Counted from the first letter of the stretch, positions 43,998 through 52,549 are shown. The stretch: 64,000 bases of DNA from Thermomicrobiales bacterium (GCA_041390825.1 JAWKPF010000011.1:62001-126000); one strand, 5' to 3'. Made by a program: numbers and translations. The notes: a model not told the origin generated them from the sequence alone.

Positions 43998-44693
43998 ATG
44001 GACCGAACGCAGCAGTTTCTCAACCGATTCAACGAGCTGGAGCAGTTCTTGCGTGAGGAGACGAACTCCAGGCGTGAAGCGCCCTTTGGCAGTCTGATCG
44101 GGAAAGCCGCCACGATGAACGCATCGGTGCGGCGACGTGAGCGCGACCTGCGCGAGTTCGCCGATCTGCGCAATGCCATCGTGCACGAGCATCCGCGCGG
44201 TCATGTGATTGCCGATATCACCCAGGAGGCGCTCGACGAATTCAACGGCATGGTCGACTGCATCACCCAGCCGGAACAGGTCTATCCGCTCTTCCGCACC
44301 GACATTTCGGTGTACCAGGAAAACGATCCGTTGACCGATGCGGTGCGCGACCTGTGGGAAACGGGGCACTCGCAAGTGATCGTGCGCGTCGACCGCATGT
44401 TGACCATGCTGAGCTATGCGGGCATTACCCGCTGGCTGGGAAGCCAGATGAACGGAAGCTCGATCAATCTGGCTGGCGCCACAATCGGAGACGCCCTGTC
44501 GTACGAGCAAGAAGGCGGGATTGCCTTCGTCTCCCGCAACGCGTCGGTCGAGGAAGCACGCGAGTTGTTCCTGTCGTTCCCAACTCGCCGATCACAGCGG
44601 CTTCGCGCGGTTCTGATCACCGAGAATGGCAAGCCGACCGAAGCGCCACTCGGTATCATCACACCGTCTGATCTCGTGGAGCGGGACGATTAA
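43998..44693 (+). CDS. HEPN-like domain fused to a CBS pair
   Basis: A 231-residue protein. The N-terminal 100 residues are helical and contain FADLRNAIVHEHPRG, an R-x4-H pattern like the active motif of HEPN ribonucleases. The remainder is a CBS pair: first CBS around ISVYQENDPLTDAVRDLWETGHSQVIV, second around VSRNASVEEARELFL to PLGIITPSDLVER. CBS pairs in other proteins sense adenine nucleotides. A nucleotide-controlled RNase is a plausible inference; catalysis is untested. ATG 43998 follows AGGA. It is divergent from the sigma factor gene, 137 bp apart. Confidence 0.75.
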   Translation: MDRTQQFLNRFNELEQFLREETNSRREAPFGSLIGKAATMNASVRRRERDLREFADLRNAIVHEHPRGHVIADITQEALDEFNGMVDCITQPEQVYPLFRTDISVYQENDPLTDAVRDLWETGHSQVIVRVDRMLTMLSYAGITRWLGSQMNGSSINLAGATIGDALSYEQEGGIAFVSRNASVEEARELFLSFPTRRSQRLRAVLITENGKPTEAPLGIITPSDLVERDD

Positions 44694-44730
44694 GCGGGAC
44701 TGTACAGAGGTTGCATAAGAAGGATGATGA

Positions 44731-45219
44731 ATGACTGACGAGTTTGGTTGGACAGTAGAGGACCATCACGACTTTTCGCAATTGTCCGCGGAGTTCCTCG
44801 ATCGAGTCTTTTCCGTGGTTTGGTGCAATGTCGCAACGGTCGATGGCAAGGGGCGCCCTCGATCCCGCATTCTTCATCCCTACTGGGAGGCATCGTCCGA
44901 TCCGGTTGGCTGGATCTTGACCCGGCGCCATTCCTTCAAGGATTCCCAGATAGCGGCGAACCCGTTTGTCTCATGCGCCTACATTGGTGACATCTCCAGG
45001 CCAGTCTACGCTGAGTGCCGCGCGTCCTGGGTGGCCGACCTGGTCGAGAAAGAACGCATCTGGCGGGCATTCCAGCAGGCGCCGGCTCCCATGGGCTATG
45101 ACCCGGACACGATCTTCCCGGCCATCGACGATCCCGGCGTTGGGTTGCTTCGCCTCGACCCATGGCGCATCCAGGTCGAACAGATTCCACCAGGTATCCG
45201 CAAGGTTTGGACCAGGTAG
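44731..45219 (+). CDS. Pyridoxamine 5'-phosphate oxidase-fold protein
   Basis: A 162-residue split-barrel flavin or F420 binding protein. VVWCNVATVDGKGRPRSRILHPYWE is the first strand pair, GWILTRRHSFKDSQIAANPFVSCAYIG the cofactor-binding core, and the C-terminal RLDPWRIQVEQIPPG the usual substrate-end strand. Cofactor (FMN, F420 or heme) cannot be chosen by eye. AGAAGGATG precedes the ATG. It lies 37 bp after the HEPN-CBS gene and probably shares its transcript. Confidence 0.85.
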   Translation: MTDEFGWTVEDHHDFSQLSAEFLDRVFSVVWCNVATVDGKGRPRSRILHPYWEASSDPVGWILTRRHSFKDSQIAANPFVSCAYIGDISRPVYAECRASWVADLVEKERIWRAFQQAPAPMGYDPDTIFPAIDDPGVGLLRLDPWRIQVEQIPPGIRKVWTR

Positions 45220-45305
45220 CGCATCTCATTGCCCGAAGTTCCGATGGGTTTTCCAGTTCGGGTGTACCCTACAAGGGCACGATCCACTGGAATTCGGGGC
45301 CCCTT

Positions 45306-45635
45306 ATGAACAACGACCTTCCTGCTCCACCACCATTGCTCGTCGAAGAATCGGACGATCCGCTCGGGTGGCCGTCCCGCGGAACCTGGATCATGATCAC
45401 CTCCCTTGTGATCGCCAAGATCGGCGGTTTGATCGTGGTGTTCATGATCGATCCATCACAGATGGCGGCATTGTTCGCCGTGGTCTCCACCTGGCTTTGG
45501 GCGGTGGTATTGGCGATCCTGCTGAGTGGTCCAGCGGCGTTCTGGTGGCGAAAGCGGCGGGTGCGAGCCCGGCGCGCCGACCTGCAACGCGCCGAATGGA
45601 TGGTCAACCCGGACGGGTTGCCCGCCGAACAGTAA
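45306..45635 (+). CDS. Small two-helix membrane protein
   Basis: A 109-residue protein with two hydrophobic segments, WIMITSLVIAKIGGLIVVFMI and LFAVVSTWLWAVVLAILLSGP, followed by a basic stretch WWRKRRVRARRADLQRAEWMV, suggesting both ends in the cytosol. No family is recognised. The ATG at 45306 is the first good start; ribosome site is weak. It is 86 bp downstream of the PPOX-fold gene. A strong hairpin follows its stop. Confidence 0.65.
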   Translation: MNNDLPAPPPLLVEESDDPLGWPSRGTWIMITSLVIAKIGGLIVVFMIDPSQMAALFAVVSTWLWAVVLAILLSGPAAFWWRKRRVRARRADLQRAEWMVNPDGLPAEQ

Positions 45636-45650
45636 TTCAGGGCGTACGAG

Positions 45651-45745
45651 AACGACCCGGCGCGATTGCGCCGGGTCGTTGGCTGTTGCGTCTTCCGGGA
45701 TGCAAAACCCCCGGAAAAGCTGAGCCCCCTGTTGCAGCAGGGGGC
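45651..45745 (+). terminator. Three successive GC-rich hairpins
   Basis: AACGACCCGGCGC/GCGCCGGGTCGTT (13-bp perfect stem, 45651-45680), TTCCGGG/CCCGGAA (45693-45716) and GCCCCCTG/CAGGGGGC (45724-45745). The first, 15 bp after the stop, is likely a terminator though it lacks a T-run. The rest of the gap to 46003 holds no supportable gene. Confidence 0.55.
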
Positions 45746-46003
45746 CCCGCGGGGGTCATTGGCGTCGGCCGGCGAGGGAAGGGGGGAAGCCAGCCGATGC
45801 TCTGATTCAATCGTAGAGGTGTCCGAGAGTCAATTGGCGTCCTGTTCGGATAGAAAAGCAGGTCCGTTCGGACCTTCCCGTACGCCGAAACCGAATATCT
45901 GCAAGGCGGCCAGCAAGGAACCAGCCCCGCTTCCCCCGAACGTACATCGCCACCGGGTGATTCGATTGTCATCGACTCGAACTTACCGTGCCGTTCCCGG
46001 CTG

Positions 46004-46720
46004 TCACGGGATCGCGCTGTCGTCTGGGCGGTCGCCATTTCGGGGTTCGGCGCCCGATGCTTCACCATGGGCGCGGATCATGGCAACCAGGACTTCATCG
46101 ATGAAATCATCGATGCCGATGAAGAGCCGCGATGCCCGGCGGGCGGGCAGCCCTTCCTTCTCGATGACGTCCAGCAGCGCCTTGACCACCGGATACCGAA
46201 AGTAGAGAAAGACCTCGATCGTCTCGCTGGTGCTCAAGCCGGCCCGGGCGCTGGATGTGCCGTAATGCACTCCAATCTCGCGCCCTTCGTCCAGCAACTC
46301 GGCGCGATCTTCCTGCTGACCCGGAGTGGCTGCATAGCGAATGGCAAGATCGACGAGGCGACGCCCGATTCTGCGATGCTCTTCCTGAGAGGTCGCTCCG
46401 AAGGCGCGAAACCATTTTTGCTCTCGCGCGGTCTTGAGGTAGTCGTCCTGATAGGCAGAGAGCGTTCGGCTCGTGAGCTCTTGCCGGCTCACGCGTGACT
46501 TGGTGGTCTTCCGCGGATTGCCTACCACCAACGCGCGCAAGTCCTCACGCGCATATCGCCGGTGACCACCAGGCGTCTTGAAAACCGGCACACGGCCATC
46601 ATTCGTCCAACGGCGCAGGGTGGACTGATCGACGCCAAGGAACGCGCAGGCCTCTCGAATCGAGAGCCACCCTCCAGCGGGAACGATTTCCAGGTTTTCG
46701 TCGGTCGGTTGCGTAGACAT
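46004..46720 (-). CDS. MerR/excisionase-type HTH regulator
   Basis: A 238-residue protein with an N-terminal winged-helix domain of the MerR/excisionase type: WLSIREACAFLGVDQSTLRRWTNDGRVPVFKTPGGHRRYAREDL. The larger C-terminal part is all-helical (RRIGRRLVDLAIRYAA, TIEVFLYFRYPVVKALLDVI, FIGIDDFIDEVLVAMIRAH) and resembles RsbR-type sensory domains, a tentative comparison. The ATG at 46720 has no strong ribosome site. It is 111 bp downstream of dnaA on the same strand. Its targets are not known. Confidence 0.8.
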   Translation of the reverse strand: MSTQPTDENLEIVPAGGWLSIREACAFLGVDQSTLRRWTNDGRVPVFKTPGGHRRYAREDLRALVVGNPRKTTKSRVSRQELTSRTLSAYQDDYLKTAREQKWFRAFGATSQEEHRRIGRRLVDLAIRYAATPGQQEDRAELLDEGREIGVHYGTSSARAGLSTSETIEVFLYFRYPVVKALLDVIEKEGLPARRASRLFIGIDDFIDEVLVAMIRAHGEASGAEPRNGDRPDDSAIP

Positions 46721-46831
46721 GGACGAATTCAGTAGCGCGTATCGCCCCGACGCATGACATCGGAGCCACACCGCGATGTGCAACAATCCTAATTCGAATG
46801 ACCGCAACCGAACCGATTTGGCAAGGCAGCA

Positions 46832-48286
46832 CTATGGCGCGGTCAGCAGCGCCTCGCGAATGGCGATGACCCGTGTGCGCAACGCCGGGTCTTCCTGCAA
46901 GCGGGCTTCGATCTTCTCGATCCCGTGAATCACGGTTGTGTGGTCGCGTCCGCCGAGCGCCCGTCCGATTTCGGCCAGCGAGGCGCCAGTCTCCTCTCGC
47001 ATAAGATACATGGCGATCTGCCGGGGCATCACGATCTCCTGCGCCCGGTTGCGCCCCTTCATCGCCTCGCTGGTCACCCCGCACTTGTCCGCCACCGTTG
47101 CAATGACGTCGTCGTTGGTGATGTCTGCCTTGCGGGCGGTAGCGCGGCCATCTGAGAGCGTATCGATCGCGGCCTGGAGCGTCAGCGCTCGGCCCTGCAG
47201 GCGCTCGACCGCGAGCACCTTGTTGAAGGCCCCTTCGAGTTCGCGGATGTTGGTCTTGTCCCGGTGAGCGATGTATTCGATGACCTCGTCGTCCAGTTTG
47301 ACGCCCATCTCGTCGGCTTTCTCGCGCAAGATGGCGATCCGCATCTCGAAATCGGGCAACTGCACATCGGCCGTCAAGCCGCCTTCGAAACGGGAACGGA
47401 GCCGATCTTCCAGTCCTGCAATCTGGCTCGGCTGGCGGTCGCTCGAGATCACCAGCTGCTTGCTCCCCTGGTAGAGCGTGTTGAAGGTGTGGAAGAACTC
47501 TTCCTGCGTACTGTCCTTCCCCCCAATGAATTGGATGTCGTCGATCATCAGGAGATCGATGGTGCGATAGCGCGCGCGAAACTCGTCCATCCGTTGCGAG
47601 CGGATGGCTTCGATCAAGTCGTTCGTGAACTTCTCCGATGAGACATAGACCACCCGCAAGCTTGGGCGAATGGACAGGGCTTTGTGGCCGATGGCATGCA
47701 GCAGGTGCGTCTTACCGAGCCCGACGCCCCCATAGATATAGAGCGGGTTGTACTGCTCGCCGGGATGCTCCGCCACTGCCTGCGCCGCGGCATGGGCAAA
47801 CACGTTCGACTTGCCCACGACGTAGGTTTCGAAGACATAGCGCGGGTTCAGGTTATGCGCCGCCGGCAGCGGGGCAGCCGGCGCCAATGTGAGTTGCTGG
47901 TCGACCGATCGCTGGTTCCGGTTGGCGCGGGCGTTGCCGCGTCCGCGATTGGCCGATTGCGTGTTTCGATCCGGCAGTTGTGGAATCGATGGCGCGAACA
48001 ACGCCGGATCGAGCATGGCATCGTCTGGTTCAGCGTCGCTCTGCACGATGAACTCGACCCGCACCGGACGGCCGACAATGTTGGCCAGGATCCGTTGAAT
48101 CTGATCAGCGTAGCGGGACTGCAGCGTGGATGCGCTAAAGGTATTGGGTGCGGCCACCGTGGCGAGATCGTCCTCGAATGCCACGAGAGTGGTAGGCCGC
48201 AGCCAATTGTCGAAGGCATTTCGCGGCAGCCGGGTCTGCATATCACCCAGCACTGCCTGCCAGAGTTGTCTGGCCTGCATCTGCAT
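46832..48286 (-). CDS. dnaA: Chromosomal replication initiator DnaA
   Basis: A 484-residue replication initiator that opens oriC. Domain I is LWQAVLGDMQTRLPRNAFDNWL; a disordered, basic domain II follows; domain III has Walker A GGVGLGKTHLLHA and Walker B LLMIDDIQFIGG; domain IV ends with GRALGGRDHTTVIHGIEKI, the DnaA-box binding signature. The ATG at 48286 places domain I at the N-terminus. An upstream in-frame ATG at 48391 overlaps the HepT stop as TGATG and would add 35 residues. No dnaN, recF or gyrase gene is adjacent, and no clear DnaA boxes were seen around the gene. Confidence 0.95.
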   Translation of the reverse strand: MQMQARQLWQAVLGDMQTRLPRNAFDNWLRPTTLVAFEDDLATVAAPNTFSASTLQSRYADQIQRILANIVGRPVRVEFIVQSDAEPDDAMLDPALFAPSIPQLPDRNTQSANRGRGNARANRNQRSVDQQLTLAPAAPLPAAHNLNPRYVFETYVVGKSNVFAHAAAQAVAEHPGEQYNPLYIYGGVGLGKTHLLHAIGHKALSIRPSLRVVYVSSEKFTNDLIEAIRSQRMDEFRARYRTIDLLMIDDIQFIGGKDSTQEEFFHTFNTLYQGSKQLVISSDRQPSQIAGLEDRLRSRFEGGLTADVQLPDFEMRIAILREKADEMGVKLDDEVIEYIAHRDKTNIRELEGAFNKVLAVERLQGRALTLQAAIDTLSDGRATARKADITNDDVIATVADKCGVTSEAMKGRNRAQEIVMPRQIAMYLMREETGASLAEIGRALGGRDHTTVIHGIEKIEARLQEDPALRTRVIAIREALLTAP

Positions 48287-48390
48287 CGCAAGCTCGTTCG
48301 TACGCGTCCCGTCGGGGCAAGGGAAGGGCAAATTCGTAGAGGATGATGCTACCACGGGGACCACAGACCTCGCGGCCGATTCATCGCCCA

Positions 48391-48774
48391 TCAAGGCGCG
48401 GCAATGATCCCCAATTCCACCAGGTGCTCCGACACCTGGCGCGAGAGCAAAGGCACATGGTTGTCAGCCGCATCCCAGATGGTGTCCAGATCGATGTTGT
48501 CATACTCATGCGCTAATCGGTTTCGCATGGAAATGATCTGGCGAGCGTAGGGCAACTGCTGCTCCAGCGTTGGGTCAGCTGACAGCGCTCGTTTCATCGA
48601 TTCACCCAGGAGCTCGAACAAGCGCTCGATGGCGAGGTAGCGCATTCGCTCGAGTGACTCGTCTCCGGTGTCCCGGTCTTGCGAGAACTCCTCGATCTCA
48701 GCACAGAAATCAAGGAGGTCCAGGAGAGCGTCTACGGCTGACCTATGCAAGGAGCGCGACCCGAGTATCGTCAA
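48391..48774 (-). CDS. hepT: HepT-like HEPN toxin (DUF86)
   Basis: A 127-residue all-helical HEPN ribonuclease. The catalytic motif R-x4-H-x-Y is present as RNRLAHEY near residue 92-99 in MRNRLAHEYDNID; ERLFELLGESMKRAL is the other typical helix. In characterised modules HepT is silenced by AMP groups added by MntA to the Tyr of this motif. The TTG start at 48774 overlaps mntA by 32 bp; a later start is possible. Its stop overlaps a potential dnaA start codon. Confidence 0.88.
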   Translation of the reverse strand: MTILGSRSLHRSAVDALLDLLDFCAEIEEFSQDRDTGDESLERMRYLAIERLFELLGESMKRALSADPTLEQQLPYARQIISMRNRLAHEYDNIDLDTIWDAADNHVPLLSRQVSEHLVELGIIAAP

Positions 48775-49042
48775 CCGCCCGGCGAAACCTTGGTTTCATC
48801 CGCTTTTCCGATACTAGATCGACGCGACGACCAAGCAATCGCTCCATCTCGTCACCGAAATCTATGAAACGAACGAAAATCCCTGTGCGGTGCTTGTCAA
48901 AATCCACCACGAAGTCGAAGTCGCTCGTTTCCGGGTCCCAGTCGGGCCCGGTGGCCGAACCGAACAGGTCGAGCTTGATGACGCCGTACTTGCGGCAGAG
49001 CGCGATGATCTCGGGTTTGTTGGCTTCGATGATCGGGTTCAT
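48743..49042 (-). CDS. mntA: MntA-like minimal nucleotidyltransferase antitoxin
   Basis: A 99-residue nucleotidyltransferase. The motif GS-x11-DxD is present as GSATGPDWDPETSDFDFVVDF, with one residue more than the commonest spacing; the third carboxylate is likely the Asp in RRVDLVSEK. Such proteins AMPylate HepT and thereby block its RNase activity. It starts 51 bp after the enolase-superfamily gene and overlaps hepT. No DNA-binding domain is present, so regulation is presumably post-translational. Confidence 0.88.
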   Translation of the reverse strand: MNPIIEANKPEIIALCRKYGVIKLDLFGSATGPDWDPETSDFDFVVDFDKHRTGIFVRFIDFGDEMERLLGRRVDLVSEKRMKPRFRRAVDDTRVALLA

Positions 49043-49093
49043 GGAATGCTCCAGACGTGCCCGAAGTATCTCACGGCCCCCCAGTGGTCGCCG

Positions 49094-50296
49094 CTAGAGC
49101 GCTGAAACGCGCACATGAGCGTCCGGGCGATCGCGGAGTCCCGGTACGAGCTCGGTTCCGAGCCCCGGTTTGGCGGGAAGATCCATGTAACCGTTGTCGA
49201 TGATCGGCAGGTCGGTGACGAGCTCCTTGTACCAGCCGGTATAGAAGGCGCGCACCGATTCCTGCACCAGGGCATTGGTTGCGTTGAGCGAGAGATGGGT
49301 AGACGCCACCAGCACAACCGGCCCGGTGCAATCGTGCGGGGCAACCGGGAGCTGGAACGCCTCGGCCATGCCGGCGATCTTCTTGGCCTCGGAGATACCG
49401 CCGCACCAGGAGAGATCGAGCATGATCACTCCGGCGGCGTTGGCCTGCATAACCTCACGGAACGACCAGCGCGTGGCAAGCGTTTCGCTCACGGTGGTGG
49501 GGACAGCGGTCGACGCGGCAAAGTCGGCCAAGGCATCGATGTTGTCTGCCTTGATGGGATCCTCGTACCAGAACGGCTCGAACTCCTCCAACGCGCGAGC
49601 GATCTTCCTGGCGGTGGGCAGGTTCCAAAGCGAGTGGAACTCGACCATGATGTCCATCTGATTGCCAACCGCCGAGCGAATCTTGCGGAACGGTTCGAGA
49701 GCCTTCTCGAGATCGGGATTCGAGATGTAGAGCCCGCCACTCGCCTCGGCATAGGGATCGAACGGCCAGATTTTCATGCCGGTGATGCCTTGCTCGAGCA
49801 GGCTCAGCGCAAGTTCATCGGCACGGTGAAGAAAACCGTCCAGGTCTTCGTAGGGTCCATCGAGGTGCTGACGGTCGAGTCCCCAATTGTCGACGAGCTG
49901 GGCCGAGACGTTGCGGATATAGCGATAGCCAGCACACGTGTTGTAGGTGCGGACGGTCTCGCGTGATTTGCCGCCAAGCAGTTGGTAAATCGGCTGTCCG
50001 GCGGCTTGGCCAAGCAGATCCCATAGCGCGATGTCGAGCGCGGAGTTTCCGCGCATTTCCACCCCGCTCGACCGGTAGCCGACATAGCCATAGAGCTGAC
50101 GGCCATGAAGATCGATCTGCAACGGATCTTTGCCCAGGAGATAGGGCGCGATGGTCTCGTGGACATAGGCTTCGACAGCGCGCACGCCGAAGAACGTCTC
50201 TCCGAGGCCGATCAACCCTTCGTCGGTGTGGATCTGAATCCAGAGGACATTCGTGAACTCCTCGAGCCAGATCGTTTCGACCTTCGTGACTTTCAT
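49094..50296 (-). CDS. Mandelate racemase/muconate lactonizing family enzyme, probable sugar-acid dehydratase
   Basis: A 400-residue enolase-superfamily enzyme. The N-terminal capping domain begins MKVTKVETIWLEEFTNVLW. Barrel motifs include GMKIWPFDPY (Lys base), IMVEFHSLWN, FWYEDPIKADN and SETLATRW, offering three acidic metal ligands in sequence order, then a His in PVAPHDCTGPV. Family members with this set dehydrate aldonates. It overlaps galM by 4 bp (ATGA), so both belong to one operon, suggesting sugar catabolism. The exact sugar is unknown. Confidence 0.88.
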   Translation of the reverse strand: MKVTKVETIWLEEFTNVLWIQIHTDEGLIGLGETFFGVRAVEAYVHETIAPYLLGKDPLQIDLHGRQLYGYVGYRSSGVEMRGNSALDIALWDLLGQAAGQPIYQLLGGKSRETVRTYNTCAGYRYIRNVSAQLVDNWGLDRQHLDGPYEDLDGFLHRADELALSLLEQGITGMKIWPFDPYAEASGGLYISNPDLEKALEPFRKIRSAVGNQMDIMVEFHSLWNLPTARKIARALEEFEPFWYEDPIKADNIDALADFAASTAVPTTVSETLATRWSFREVMQANAAGVIMLDLSWCGGISEAKKIAGMAEAFQLPVAPHDCTGPVVLVASTHLSLNATNALVQESVRAFYTGWYKELVTDLPIIDNGYMDLPAKPGLGTELVPGLRDRPDAHVRVSAL

Positions 50297-51360
50297 CGTG
50301 CGCGCTCCAGCCCGAAGCCGAGCACCGTCTGATGGCGATACTCCTCGCCGGGCCGTAGCACCGGTGAGGGGAACGATGGCTCGTTTGGAGAATTGGGGAA
50401 GAACTGGGTTTCGAGCGCCAGACCATCGGATTGCCGATACGCCCGTCCCGATGGCCCATAGAGCGCGCCCGTGAGGAAGTTCCCCGCGTAGAACTGAACG
50501 CCGGGTTTGGTGGTGCGCACGGTCAATGTGCGTCCGGACTCGGGATGCGTCAGCACAGCGGCGCGCTTGAGTCCCGCTCCGCTCAGGACGAAGTTGTGAT
50601 CGAAGCCAGTGGCGAGCCGAATCTGCTCATCATTGGAGCGCAGCCCGTCGCCAACCGGTTTGCCACGGCGAAAATCGAACGGTGTTCCAGCCACTGACCG
50701 GAGCTCGCCCGTGGGGATCAGGTTGGCATCGACCGGGGTGAACGTATCGGCGTCGATCTGGAGACGGTGCGTTTCGACGGTACCGGAGCCTTCCCCTGCA
50801 AGATTGAAGTAGGAATGATTGGTCAGGTTGACGACGGTCGGCTGGTCGGTAGTTGCGGTGTAGTCGATGACCAGCTCGTTCGCGTCCGTCAGCGTATAGG
50901 CGACCGTGACATCGAGCGCGCCGGGAAAACCTTCTTCCCCATCCGGGCTGATCCGGTGAAGGACCACTCCGCAGCGTCCGTCCTCAGGAACCGCCGCATC
51001 CCAAACGAACTGGTTGAACCCCTGCTTGCCGCCGTGCAGCGTATTGCCCCGCTCATTGGCGACCAATTGATGCACCTGCCCGTCCAGCATGAACCGGGCG
51101 CCAGCGATACGGTTGGCATAGCGGCCGGCAATGCACCCAAAAAATGCGGGGTTCGCCAGGTAGTCGTCGGGGTTGTCGAATCCCAGCACGACATTGGCCG
51201 CGACGCCGTTTCGGTCGGGCGCTTCGACCGAGTGGATGATGCATCCAAGTGAGAGCAACGCAACCTGCAGACCGGAACTGTTGCTGAGCACGAACCGTTC
51301 GATCGTCTCGCCTGAAGGGGTGGCGCCAAACGACTGCCGCTCGATTCCAGAAGTTGCCAT
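50293..51360 (-). CDS. galM: Aldose 1-epimerase (galactose mutarotase)
   Basis: A 355-residue mutarotase interconverting alpha and beta aldoses. It has CIAGRYANRIAGARF, NTLHGGKQGFNQFVWD with the conserved His, the acid-base NLTNHSYFNLAG His, the DHNFVL Asp, and ALETQFFPNSPN with the base Glu. Length and order match GalM. The stop overlaps the start of the enolase-superfamily gene. Upstream, at 44 bp, is a J-domain-like gene. Together with the next gene it points to uptake and oxidation of a hexose or pentose. Confidence 0.93.
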   Translation of the reverse strand: MATSGIERQSFGATPSGETIERFVLSNSSGLQVALLSLGCIIHSVEAPDRNGVAANVVLGFDNPDDYLANPAFFGCIAGRYANRIAGARFMLDGQVHQLVANERGNTLHGGKQGFNQFVWDAAVPEDGRCGVVLHRISPDGEEGFPGALDVTVAYTLTDANELVIDYTATTDQPTVVNLTNHSYFNLAGEGSGTVETHRLQIDADTFTPVDANLIPTGELRSVAGTPFDFRRGKPVGDGLRSNDEQIRLATGFDHNFVLSGAGLKRAAVLTHPESGRTLTVRTTKPGVQFYAGNFLTGALYGPSGRAYRQSDGLALETQFFPNSPNEPSFPSPVLRPGEEYRHQTVLGFGLERAR

Positions 51361-51404
51361 GGCTGACCGGGAACCTCCTCGCTCGTTGGGACGGCGGAAG
51401 AAGG

Positions 51405-52310
51405 TCAGTCGCTCCCGCCAGATGCTTGCGCGGCATCATACGTCCGGCTGGCCGCGCGGCGCTGCATCACCTGGCGTCGAACTGCGATACGGTCGTACTG
51501 CGCGGTGGCTTCGTCCAGACGCTCGCGTTCGCGCGTGAGCCGTTGCCTGGTGCGCGACTCCAACTCGTCCAGCGCGGCTTCGCCCCGTTCCTGGGATTGC
51601 CAGAGCGTGTAGGTGTCGGTGGTGGTCAGCGCTTCGATGCGCATCTCGACCGCGCGAATCTCGCGTTCGAGCCGGGCAATTTCATGCCGGGTCCAGGCGA
51701 GCCGCTGACGGGTAAGCTCGTCCGACGAAAGCGGCGAATCGAGCTGGACTTCGAGATAGATCGACTGCAACGTGGCCAGATCGCGATCGCGGTAGGCGAC
51801 ATTGACCCGCAACATCAGCTCTGCGCGTCGCTCGCGCTCCGCAGGGGTGCGCGCAAGATCGGGATGATGCCGCTTGGCAAGCTCGCGATAGAGCCGCAGA
51901 ACCTCCGCTTCGGTTTCGATCGAGCTCATCGGTCGGGTCGGGAGATTGGACCGGCCGTTGCCGTTCGATCCAGGGCCATGAATGAACTCGCCATTCATCT
52001 CGGCTTCTGCCTGGGCCATTTCTTCCGCAACGTCGCGTTCTACCTCCGCCGGCGTCGCAGCAGGATCGGACCGTAACTTGGCGATGCGTTGCCGCATTTC
52101 GTCCAGCTCGTGCCTGACGCGGCGAATCTCGTCCTTGACATCACCGACTCGTGCCTTCACTTCCGCTGCAAAGCGGGTCAGGCCCATTTCGAGCGTGTCA
52201 CGCTCGGCTTCGAGTCGTTCGAGTTCTCTTCGGCGGGATTCGAGTTCGACCTGGAGACGGGCCAGTTCGAGCTCGTCGGAGGTTGGAGCACGAAAGAGTT
52301 CTGAGGTCAC
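51405..52310 (-). CDS. Coiled-coil protein with J-domain-like segment
   Basis: A 301-residue protein with two long coiled coils (LARLQVELESRRRELERLEAER to about residue 80, and RHEIARLEREIRAVEMRIEAL to the C-terminus) flanking a J-domain-like helix pair: LRLYRELAKRHHPDLARTPAER, where HPD is the Hsp70-contacting motif. Members of this group are rare and unnamed; a co-chaperone role is inference. The GTG at 52310 follows CAGGGA; an upstream extension to 52436 is rejected. It is the first gene of the minus-strand series. Confidence 0.75.
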   Translation of the reverse strand: MTSELFRAPTSDELELARLQVELESRRRELERLEAERDTLEMGLTRFAAEVKARVGDVKDEIRRVRHELDEMRQRIAKLRSDPAATPAEVERDVAEEMAQAEAEMNGEFIHGPGSNGNGRSNLPTRPMSSIETEAEVLRLYRELAKRHHPDLARTPAERERRAELMLRVNVAYRDRDLATLQSIYLEVQLDSPLSSDELTRQRLAWTRHEIARLEREIRAVEMRIEALTTTDTYTLWQSQERGEAALDELESRTRQRLTRERERLDEATAQYDRIAVRRQVMQRRAASRTYDAAQASGGSD

Positions 52311-52458
52311 GTTTTCCCTGGTTTCGGTGCGTCGCCCGGGTTCCAGCACTCCGGGCGACTGACCAGTATCCCACATAGGGGAGGGCGCAAGCCGCGGATT
52401 GTGCGTATGCGGATGGAACGATGAACCCGGCGGCACCCCGACGGCAGCGAGAAATGTC

Positions 52459-52487
52459 GACGGCGCCTGCCGGTTGCAAGCGCCGTC
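52459..52487 (-). terminator. Hairpin after the small PPOX-fold gene
   Basis: GACGGCGC (52459-52466) pairs with GCGCCGTC (52480-52487). It lies 62 bp downstream of the stop at 52550; the T-run is weak. Confidence 0.45.
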
Positions 52488-52549
52488 TGCCTATCTCGCA
52501 CGCCTTGTTCCTGAGAAAACCTGGCGTGATGCCAGCGATGAGCGTTTCG

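Noticed and set aside
45690..45800. Known riboswitch (c-di-GMP, cobalamin or fluoride) in the hairpin-rich gap
   Set aside because: Conserved core sequences of those classes are absent, and no suitable gene follows closely.
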